Assembly (NCBI GenBank): GCA_944474755.1
Contig: OX104122.1
Coordinates: 6,845,223-6,909,222, forward strand
Source: Limnoperna fortunei
Lineage: Eukaryota > Mollusca > Bivalvia > Mytilida > Modiolidae
DNA: 64,000 bases
Reading direction: 5' to 3'
Shown here: positions 10,235 through 22,200 of the stretch, piece after piece
Position numbering within the stretch: the first letter of the stretch is position 1
Layout of the letters: each line of letters starts with the position of its first letter
Notes under the pieces: generated by a model
The model's input: the letters and a program-made list of their open reading frames with translations, nothing else
Database searches by the model: none
Told to the model about the DNA's origin: nothing
Translations under genes and position numbers: made by a program

Positions 10235-13200
10235 GTAAGTAAAGTTTATATTGTGAAGTAAATACGTTAACATGTACAAGTTCAGATCTGTGGCTTAATG
10301 CCACTTTTATCAATTTTTCAGCCATACATGTATCAACTGTCATGGTGTCCAGTGTTAATTGTCTAATTAGACGTCAGCAACATAGTTTTCCATTGCTGTG
10401 TGAACACAAACATGTATTGTTTACTACAATCCTCCATCTTTGTTTGACTAAATAGAATTAGAATTTTTATAAAACATTTATAACATGAATGGCAGGTCAC
10501 ATAAATGTGTTGACAGATTAACAAAATGGACAATGAACATTAGACTTGATGGTGGTCAATTAAAAATAAATGTACATTTATCTACGTTTACATATATTGT
10601 GTTACTGTTACTATGGATTGACTGTTATAATATCATTTCAGAGACTTTGGTTGGCTGCTTGTGTTGGTCAGACTGAGGAGGTGGAGGACTACATCAAGAG
10701 AGGGGCCAATGTCAATTATAAAGATAGAGTGAGTTACTTGTGTTTTAACATTTATCTGTGACAACAAATCATTAATAACACATCACACATGACAGACATC
10801 AGTCACACAAATTAAATATTTCACAGTAAGTGTGACCGTCTGAATCAGAAAATATCATAACAATGTCTGCTACAACAGTACATCATGGCTGACTAATTAA
10901 ATATTTCACCACGAGTGTGACGATTTATTTAACTCATGGCTGACATCACCACGAGTGTGACGATTTATTTAACTCATGGCTGACATCACCACGAGTGTGA
11001 CGATTTATTTAACTCGTATCTTTGTCCTGAATCAGAAAATATTGCGTTTGATTTGATCCGTTACAAAAACTACTTTTGTTATATGTAGGTGTATTACTTA
11101 CATTGAGAAGATTTGATGATCAAATGTTTATTTACATAGAATGTTTACAGATAGTTTATTTCTGTTGTAGTTAGGACAGAGTCCTTTATTTGTGGCATCA
11201 TGGGAGGGCCACACAGAGACAGTGTCCAGGCTGGTGGACCTGGGGGCTGACATTGATGTCAAGGACGATGTATGTATTTACTTAACTGATTTGTGTGTTT
11301 ATCATTGATCACTAACAACAAATAAGTCACCATTTATTTTATGACTGACACCCTGTACCACTATAATCCTCCATTGTAGGTTGTCCCGGGGGTCAGTCCC
11401 CACACCCTAAATTGTGTACATTTTTGTAATTTATATATTGATCAAAGTGTACAATCACAGATCATTAATAACACTTTAAGTATGGCAGACGTCAGATTAT
11501 TTCACACAAATATTTCATTGTAAGTGTGCAGCCATTCATTCATTCATTCATTCATTCATACATTCATTCATTCATTGAATTCTTTCATTCATTCATTCAT
11601 TCATTCATTGAATTCTTTCATTCAATATTTATTCATTCATTGGATTTGTTATATGTAGGTGTATTACTTACATTGAGAAGATTTGATGATCAAATGTTTA
11701 TTTACATAGAATGTTTACAGATAGTTTATTTCTGTTGTAGTCAGGACGGAGTCCTTTATTTGTGGCATCAATGAACGGCCACACAGAGACAGTGTCCAGG
11801 CTGGTGGACCTGGGTGCTGATATAAACGCCAAGGATGACTGGGTATGTATTTACTTAACTGATTTGTGTGTTTATCATTGATCACTAACAACAAATAAGT
11901 CACCATTTATTTTATGACTGACACCCTGTACCACTATAATCCTCCATTGTAGGTTGTCCCCGGGGGTCAGTCCCCACACCCTAAATTGTGTACATTTTCT
12001 AATTTGTATATTTACACACATCTGCACACAAAATTGTCCATGTGTTTTTCATTCTTTTTAGTAAGATGGTATTTTTAGTGTACAGGTGTATGTCTGTTGT
12101 TCTGGGGATACACACAAGGTTCCCCCACCCCTTATAGCATCAGTTATCATTGTGTTAGCCTTGCTGTTACTGTGGGCTTAATTGTCGCTAGGGTGGTTGT
12201 CCCCACCCCGTCATAACACTGATGATTTATAATCTTCAAAATAGTTGTAATCCCCACCCCATAACTATGTGTTACTATATTATTGATGATATAATTAGTT
12301 TTATTGAGTTGAGTTTGAATCCCCCGGGCAGTTATCCCAGCCCCCTTAATGCATTTATTGGTTATAAAGTTGGAGACTTATAGTTTTTGTTGCGTTACTT
12401 ATTATTATTATTATTATTCTTCTTTCTCACGCCGCCGACATTCTCCGGAGAACTTTGTAACTTTTGCACAATGATAGACCCCTATGAGATGTGGGCTCTA
12501 ACCATTTTTCAAGTGTAGGGGCCCCCAGGGTCGTGCCATGCCCCTCCAAATACCTCAAAATTTGATATTTTCTTTAAATGTCGAAAATAGTTAACATTTC
12601 TACCATATAACCTTATATATTATTACTCCTTAAAGCAGGACGTCATATTAGAATACTCCTTATGATTAGACGAAAAATTTGGTGTCAGAGGGGTCATGCC
12701 CCTCCCCCTCAAATGAAAAATTTCTTTATATCTTGAAAACCATTGGCATGGGTTTACCTGGTTTTTTTGGGAAAAAGGACCCTGAGGGAAGTTTGGGAAA
12801 TTTGTATCGGCATTTGCTTGAAATTGGGAAAAACAAGAACACAATTTTGAAATAAACATCAATTCATAATTTTATTTTTCTGTCTTTTCTCTGTTTGAAG
12901 GTTTCAACCAAATTTTCAAGCTCTGTCTCTGACAACTCCTTGTGTCCCTCCAGGCAAATTCGTAAAAGATTTTCCAAAGTTTCTTGACCCAGTTTTGCTC
13001 TTAATGGGGTGCAGACATCGTTCATTGTACTAAAACTTCTCTCTACTGCAGCAGTTGATGCTGGTATAATAGATATCAATTCGGATAAGAGCTTTATTCT
13101 GGGAAAGCACTGACTCAAAACATCATCTGTTTTAAACACTTTAAGAATATCTGTTGGGGTTTTTACTCTGCCAGTTTGCCTAAAAATAATGTAAATAAAA

Positions 13201-16200
13201 TACTAATGCATTAAAGGTACCTTTAAACTTCATGATCCAAATGAATGTATAAGCAGTGATGCTACAAATTGGTTTTAAATTTATTTCAGAAAATTAAAAC
13301 TAAAATCTATTTTTTCAAATAATATAATCTAATTTTCCCTATCAAACCCTTTCAATTTTTTTCCCTGACCCATCTTTTAAAATAGACTTTGTTAATGTAC
13401 AAAACATAACTGGTTATTCAAGAACTGGAAAAATGATTAATAAAAATATAAGAAAATAAAGGAACAAGGTGTAAGAAATTAGGCTTATATTATGATTGGT
13501 TGTGTAAATTGAATTTTCATATAATGACAGTACACTTTCAGTTTCAAGCAATATGATTAAAACAAGCATCAAATAATAAATCATATCTGTTTTAATTTTA
13601 ATAATTTGCAGAAGCAGTCAAGAAAATTGAGAATAAAATTGTTTATAGATTTGGTTACCTTAGCATGAACATCTGGTGTTTGAAGCCTGCATATTCCCCA
13701 CGTACAACATCTGGTAAAGAGAGGTCTGCATCACACCTGCTAATGTGACCTTTGAATTCATCTGCTTTGGCCTTTCCATAATGGTCTATCAGCACTTCAA
13801 GATCATCCTGAAACAAAAATCATGAATAACATTTAGACTCAAGTAAATGTGAAATGTTCTCCCTCACTTATATCATGCATTGAATGATTATCATTTAGCA
13901 AATAAACTAATTGATTAGAGCATATTCATTGTTTGATTGTCAATGATACAGTTTGTCATCCATCAAATGGTGAAAAATACACAAATTTTTTAACTGCTGG
14001 TATAGATCAATATTATTGGGCCTAAAACATAGAAAACCTTACCATGAGATATGGAATAAATGTACTTGACACAACTCCAGCTATGAAATAAAATTTCTTT
14101 GAAAAAAAACATTCAAGCTTTCTGCAGTACAGAAGTAAGTATCTAAGTAAGTTACCTTTCCATGATCTGTCAGTTCTTGTGCAGTTTCTGGTAAACATCT
14201 GGGATCCATTACCATAAATGCCCTAAATACTGGATGACAATGGAAGGCATCTGTTAACTCTCCAACTAGACTGTAAATAAACGGTTCTCCTGTATTTAGC
14301 ATAAAATCAGCAGGATTTAAGTTGTTGTCATCCCTCAGTCTCCTTTGCAGGTCAGTTCTATCATCAATTTCACTGAATATGTCGTCTATTCTGGAAAAAT
14401 ATAAATCAGGATCTCTTTGATGTAAGCGTTGAATGAGTGCAGTCAGTTCATTGATAGTAGCTTTAACTTTACTACTTACATCACTGAGGCAAATGTCTGC
14501 TGTCTGAAGGAAAAGACTAAGAACATTCACAATTTTCAGAACATCACATAAAAGAAGCACCATTGCAATGATCTTTTTCTTTGTCAGTGTAATGCGAAGG
14601 CCAAACACCTCAGGTTCCTTCTTCTTCTGATAGATGGCATCCAAAGTATCAAGAACAGGAACATAAACATTAATAAATCTTTCACAAGCTTTTCCATGTG
14701 ATAACCATCTAGTACAAGCAGCTCTTATCAAAGTCAAAGGTTGATCACCATATGTTTCCTGTACCTCCTTGAATACACTAAATCTTGACGGTGAGTAATG
14801 GAATAATTTCCATATGGAAATAAGTGCAGAATCAACATCAACTAAGGATTCATAATCTTTCATTAGGTGCTTAAGACATAATGCCAATCTGTGATTGCGA
14901 CAATTCATATACAGACACATAGGTGACAAATGTCTCATTCTCCTTTGAAGTCCTGAAAGAATATTAGATAACAATTTGGTACTTTTGTTTAAATTTCAAT
15001 CAAAATGTATTAAATATGCCTCATTACCTGCATAATAGCTTATTGCAAGTTCATACAAAATTACAAATACTGTACATCATAAATCAATCAAGTACATCAT
15101 ACATGTATATCAATCAAACATGTTAAAATTGAAAACATATGATAAATACCCTATCAGTGAGTAAGTACTTTGACATGTAATTTGTTCTTACTTAATTTTT
15201 ATGTATAACTCTGTATGGAGTATTTTTTTTAATGAAAGGTGCACGTGTACATGTAGGTGCAACAGAACAGTAATATTAGAGACTATACATAACGGACACA
15301 ACATTGTGTTGGTTTGTCTTATTTGATGTGTTAAAAAAAGACAGAGACAACCATTTGACAGTTTGCTATATATAAGCAATTCATGTAAATAAATATAATA
15401 TATATACATAGTTGTCTTTCTTTTTGAACCATATTAAATCATTGTTGGTTTCCCTAACTGTTAACATTCATGAGTAAAATTTCCAGACCTGCAGGCAGGA
15501 AATAATTTTATTTTTAACTATTGTATTTTTCATTAAACTTTTTATGACAAATTTTGTAAACTAAGTGTTATTCATGTTTAAGAATTATAGCATGAACTTT
15601 CATTTTTAAATTTAAGTTTTAGTACTTTGATTTCCTATGATTGACTCAAATCTAAAAAAAAATGGTCAAATGTCATGTCTTAGACCCATCAGATCAGAAT
15701 TTACTTTATTTGTTTGAAAATAGCAAAAAGTAATTGGATCAGGCACCAAAAAAAGACACAACAAGGTTAGGGAAAACCAACTATTTTTTTTTGTCTGAAC
15801 AACATTACATAATTACATGTACCTGATACTTCCCCACTCATGGTGTTAGTTCCATCTAATGCAATGTAACGACATCTTTCTGGGTGAACTTCCTTTTCAA
15901 CCAAGAACTGTTGTATGGATTTCATCAATGACTCACTATCCAGTTGCTTTACATTAACAATGCCCAAAAAGTGATCAGTAACACTCACGATTCCACCTCT
16001 GTCTTCAAAGGGCCATCTTGCAAATATAGAAAATTGCTCTCTATTGGCCTCATCTGTGCTCTCATCTGCTAAAAGAGCATAAAAGTTTGCCTCCCGCAAT
16101 GAATGGAATAAAGTCTGTTCTATTTTTGAGCTCAAGATGGCTATAAGTTCAACAACAGTAGTAGCTGATAAGTAAGTTGCAGTTGGAGGTGAGTTTTCAA

Positions 16201-19200
16201 TGTGATTCATAAGGTCTTCAACACCAAGTGATGCAATAAATCTGACTAGCTCTTCAAAATTACTTTGAGCCCAGTGTTTGTGAACCATGAAATTAGTTAT
16301 ACGAAATAATTTCTTTAGTACATTGCGGTTACTCGCAATTTCATTAAGTTCTTTTTTGGTTTCACTCTCAACTATAAGATTGTAGACAGATGTTTTTGGC
16401 ACAGTTTTTAAGAGTGTAAGTGGACCTGCTTGAGTATACCTTTTTAAAGCTGTCTGGTGTCGCTGACTTGCTTCATGCTTTTCCAGTTGTCGAGTTGGAT
16501 GACAGCCTAAAACAACTCCTTTTGTCACAAATTCAGAACTACCACTTGGAAACAACTCACAATACTTGCATAAATATCCATCACCTTCACTATAGTAGAG
16601 CCATTTGAAGGAAATTTCATATTTTCTGCCATCAAAAAGTCGCCTGTCAAAGTTTGTTTTAGGTGTATTGATCACTTTGTTGAGATTTTTGTCAGATTTT
16701 GAATTTGATTCTACATTTTTTGCTGTACATGTATTTTCAGTTTCAGACTGTTCTGAAATGATGTTATCTGATTTATTGGAAATAGAAATGTTAATTGGGG
16801 AACTGTCTTCGTATTTATTACTTTCAGAAGAACATTTTTCAGCAGTAATATCAATGTCACTTGCAAGATCCACACTGACACTGACAGTGTCCGTAATTGC
16901 CAGTTCAGGGGCAACATCGTCATCGTCGGCTTTTGGTTCGGGTTTAAGGAACGTTGTGATTTTTTGGCATTTTCTGCCATCTTTCGATTTTAACTTTTTG
17001 GTGTAATATTTCGAGTTATGCGACATGATACATGACCGGTCGCTTTGTTTATTTCATTCAATCAAGGTCAAAAATATATCTAAATGACAAACACCACGCT
17101 CCCTTTTTACAAACGCAAAAATGATCAAGATATCGAATATTTCTTCCTCTTTATTGGAGATCTTAAAATCATTTCCGGTTTCAAATACGTGTTTCACTTT
17201 GATTAGAAAACTATGTTTTTACCAGTTTTAAACACCGTCAAATTTATTACGATACATAAATTGGGAATCGGCAGCATTGGGAATTTTAGCAGTAGAAATT
17301 GGGAAAAAAATAGGATATTTTGCATTGGGAATGGGTCCGAATAACGGACCCTACGAGATCCTTGATAAATCCATGATTGGGATACGCACCCTATAACCAT
17401 ATATATTCTTACTCCTTTTGACAAAACAAATCATTTAGTACCATGGGAGGGTTGGAGGGGGTCTTGCCCCGCCGCCTTAAAGGAAAAATATTTAATATCT
17501 AGAAAACCATTGGGATCCCCACCCTATAACCATATATATTCTTACTCTTTATGATTAGAGGAAACATTTGGTACCATAGGGATTGGGGTCATGCCCTGCC
17601 CCCTCAAATGACAAATTTTTTATATCTTGAAAACCATTGGGATCCCCACCCTATAACTATATATATTCTTACTCCTTATGACAAAATGAATCATTTAGTA
17701 CCATGAGAAGGTTGGAGGGGGTCTTGTCCCGCCCCCTTAAATGACAAATTATTTAATATCTTCAAAACCATTGGGATCCCCACCCTATTGCCATATATAT
17801 TCTTACTCCTTATGATTATAGGAAACATTTGGTACCATAGGGAGGTCTCAGGGGGTCATGCTGCACCCCCTCAAATGACAGATTTCTTATATCTTGAAAA
17901 CCATTGGGATCCCCACCCTAGAACCATATATATTCTTACTCCTTATGATAAAACGAATCATTTAGTACCATGAGAGGGTTGGAGGGGTCTTGCCCCACCC
18001 CCTCAAATGACAAATTATTGAATATCTTGAAAACCATTGGGATCCCCACCCTATAACCATATATATTCTTACTCTTTATGATAAGACGAATCATTTAGTA
18101 CCATGGGAGGGTCGGAGGGATCATACCCCACCCCCTTAAAATTACTTAATTCTTCTTTCTTCTTTCTTCTTTCCGTTCGAGTTGTTTTCAAATTTTCTCT
18201 CAGATGCCATGTCCAATCAATACGAAACTTTGGGAACTTGTTAAATATCACTTGAAGTTTTGCAACACAATTATGTAATTTCAAAATGGCTGCCATTTCC
18301 ATGGAAACAGGGGTAATTATATAGGACATTGCATTATCATGGTAAAAATTTGTATTTGGGCTTTTCAACATGCTCAAGGTTATAGTGGCAATGGGGGTTC
18401 GTTTGGGAGACATCTTGTGTTGGCATCCCATCGCAATTGTGAATATTTATTTTTAAGTCTTTACAGATCTCCACCAAGTGTATGTTTTTCTAACGCCAAA
18501 ATTTCGACCAACCATTTTCTCGGAGACGGTAAATTGGATTGATATGAAACTTTGCCTAAAAATAGGTCATGACTTTAAGTGGTGCACACCAGTTTTAAAA
18601 TTTTAAAATGGGTGTCCATCTTGAAATGGTGGTCATTTTGAAAATGAAAAAGCCTTAAAAATCCAAGAGTAAACAAATTTCAATGAAAATTTGAATGTAA
18701 GTAGAGTATGTTATACCGTACCATATGACGCATCATGGCAGCTTAAAATAGCGGCCATTTTGAAAATGAAAAAAAAATCCTTAAAAATACAAAAGTGTAC
18801 TGATTTCGATGACAATTGGAATATAAGTAAAGTAGGTAATACCGAACCACACGACGCACATGTCAGCTTTCTATGGTGGCTATTTTGTTTGAATCCAAGA
18901 TGGCTGACAAAATTGAAAAATGCTCCGATTTGCAGGAAACTTTGTTCCCTGGTAGATACAGTTGCTATGAATGGATGTCTGAACTAGAGGATCCACAAGG
19001 GGTTTGGGAACTAGTTATGATCCATAAGTTCATAATCATGCTTAATTCTTATTATGCTTATATTTATTATGTGATACCCTCTGTATGGATATGAGTGTCC
19101 ATCCGTATGTCCATCTGACAGTCCGTCTGTCCGTGCCTCGGTGGTTTCCAGATGATAAGTTGAAAACGCATCAACATATTTTATTTTAACTTTGCTCAGC

Positions 19201-22200
19201 TATTAAGTACCATAAAATGAAGATCAAGTTGGATTTTCAGCACAATCCAATTTGTAGTTTTCGATATGGGCCATTCAATTTTTTTTTGGTAAATACTTTG
19301 TGGTTTCCAGATGATAACTTGAAAACGTGTCAACATATTTTATTTAAACTTTGCATATCTATTAAATGCTATAAAATGCAGATCAAGTTCAATTCTCAGC
19401 ACAATCCAAGTTGTTGTTTTAGACTTGGGCCAATTCAAAGGTTATTTTTGTCAACAATTGACAGTTTCCAGATGATAACTTGAGACCACATCAACAGATT
19501 TTTTGTCAAATTTGCACAGCTGTTAAGTACTATAAAATGAAGATCAGGTTGAATTTTCAGCACAATCCCATATGTAGTTATGAGTTGTGTCAATTTGAAG
19601 TAATTTTTATAGGTCTAGGGTCAAGGTAAAAATTGTCTTCTAAGATGGACTGTTATCATGCTCAGCTGTTTCGTGTAGGCTGATACATGTACATGATGTT
19701 TGTAGTTCAGTAAAATGTGTTAATGAATATTAAAAACTATGCAACGTGGCGGGTATCATTTAATAATATTTTTCTTTTTCTAAGACATGAACTTGTCTGC
19801 ACGATTACGAAAAAAATGCTTTGACCAATCAATTTGAAACTTGGGGAGGTTATGGAGGGTCGATCAGAGTGGCGAATTCAAGATGTAAATTTTTCAAGAT
19901 GGCAGCCATTTTCAAAATGGACGTCATATCAACTAAAAGTACATTTCTCAGATCTCGGTAATGGCTTGACAGGTTTCATTGAAAATCGGTACACATACAG
20001 TGGACTATCCTGAGAATTTAGGGGAAACAAATCTAACATTGCCATTTTGTAATAGCGGCCATTTTACCGCATTCCCCCCTAAAAAAGTAAACTGTAGAAT
20101 TCAAGGAAAATTGACTTTTAGGCATATTTTAATATACTTACTTGAATGAAATTATAATGATTTATTTTCAGCAATTTAAATTATTTAGGAAAGAGTATCA
20201 ATGAAAACCCAGAAAAAAATGCATTACAATAGACAGTCAGGGGCATAATCAAATTGCGTTTATAAAAAAATAAAACTTTTCCGTTATTATCGTTTTCTGT
20301 GAAGCAACGTAATTTGCGATAGATTTTTCGAATTTCCCGGGATATTTGGCGACCTTGTTTGCCGTGAGACTTTTCGTCGTATTTAGATGTGCATGCCCTT
20401 TCGTCACGTGGGGAAGAACAACAATACAATGACCAAAATACGGAAAGTTTGTCAATTTCTGGCAAATTTCAATGCAAAATGCTACATTTTACGAGTTCAT
20501 TTTAAAGGTGAGGAACATTTTTGAATATTTTTTTGCAACGAATCAAACATTAATTCTGTCTTTTAGGATTATATTCAGGTGGGTGCATCAATGTTTTGAT
20601 GGTATACAAGGCCTTCAAAGTTTACTGGGGGTAAAAATAAATAATTGGAACAAGTTATTTTATATTTTTTTTCATTTTTCTGTGAGATAACTCTGTCGTA
20701 CTTAGTAGTATTTGTAACTTTGCCATGTTTGCGCTGTAAAATCATGAAAATAAATGAGTGTAGGTGAAAAAAAAATCAACATGACCAATTAAGATTAAAT
20801 TAAATGTATATGACTATGATCAATTTTGTGAAGCCAAATACGTTAAACTATTAAATAACAAGAACTCTGTTCTTTAACATGTTTAATTATTATTGTACAT
20901 GTACATGTTTCATGCATGCACTGTATGAATGCCTTGGTCATGATGTATTACATTCTGATTCACGACATTTGTACATGTAACATTTGCATGATGTACAATT
21001 TACATTTAATTTAAAGGGAGGCAACACAAATTGTCACTAAAAAGTAACTCATTTTGGTTATAAAAATTAGAACCATTTTTGATTATGCCCCCGACTGATA
21101 GAATAAATGATTTTTTTAATTATTTGCTAGAATTTTAAATGAAGTACGTGTAAAACTAGTGTATGTTTTTTATAATTCCAGTAGTTAAACAAGTTTATAT
21201 CAACCAATTTGTTATGCATGTGTATTGATGATATAAATCAGTTTGTTTAGTACATATAAATACCAACTGGTTCAGAAAGTAAGATACATGTTTATGTAAA
21301 CTTAAACAATATAAGTATTTGTTTAATTCTTTAACAGCTCTCCTTTTTTACAGGGCAGAACACCGTACGATGTAGCTCTGAATGATGCCATCAGAGAACT
21401 ACTGAAGGTACATATATTTGTTAGATGAAATATAGAAATATGATTAATAGTCTGTTTTATCTGTCTGTTGTCTGCCTGTCTGTCTGCCTGTGTTAGTCAA
21501 TGTTTTCTGTTAAGTATTTTCTATTTATATTGTCTGTCTGCCCTCTTTGTCTCTCTGTCTGTCAAGCCCGCCTGTCTGTCGGTAGTTCTCTGTTTAATGT
21601 CAGTCTTTTTGGGGTATTGCGTGCAGGCAATATGGCAGACGGCTTCAAACAGATGGTTTCCCGTCAATACTTAAACCAATCTTGAAGAAACTTTGGATAT
21701 TGCAAGCTTGCCTGAAGACGTAGCTAGGGATTGGATTTGTGGAAAGTCATGGCAAGGTCACTCTTACTAAAAATAGAAAAACAGTTTATGGTCAATTACT
21801 TCGGTTCGGATAAACCATATCTTACTGAAACTTTGGAAATAGCAAGCTTGCATAAAACCTATCTTGAGTTTAAATTTTGGGCCAGTCTGATCATGGTCAA
21901 GGTGATCACCCTTACTAAAAATAAAAAAAAAACCAGTTTCCCGTCAATAACTTTACATCAAATGAACCAATCTTGTTAAAACTGGATATAGCAAGCTTGC
22001 ATACGATAAAAACCTAGCTTGAGATTGGATTTCGGGGCATTACGGTCATGGTCCCTGTTAAAAAAAAGTTTCTGCTTAGTCTACTGCTTAAATTAATTGT
22101 TAAATCATTAAAAACCTGGTGTTGTGGCATGACCACGTGTCTTGTCTGTCAATATTGTCTGTCTGTCTGTCCATCTCTGCTTTATGTCTTTTTTACTGTC

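Larger units (their letters stand above)
12747..17375 (-). mobile_element. Probable hAT DNA transposon containing the hAT-like gene
   Basis: Both sides are units of the same ~130 bp repeat, interrupted at the same point (after 'AAAACCATTGG'). The left end reads CATGGGTTTACC and the right end, reverse-complemented, CATGGATTTATC, a plausible imperfect TIR. A candidate 8 bp duplication is ATTGGCAT (12742-12749) and ATTGGGAT (17376-17383); it overlaps the left TIR by 3 bases, so the exact boundary is uncertain. Confidence 0.6.

Noticed and set aside
14060..14098. Extra 38-nt exon in the hAT-like gene (TTTCATAG…CTCATG|GTAAGG)
   Set aside because: It has good splice sites, but its phase fits neither exon 2 nor exon 3, whereas joining exon 2 directly to exon 3 keeps the frame.
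16605..17006. 133-codon + strand frame opposite the hAT-like gene
   Set aside because: Shadow of the minus-strand coding exon 1, which carries all the domain motifs.
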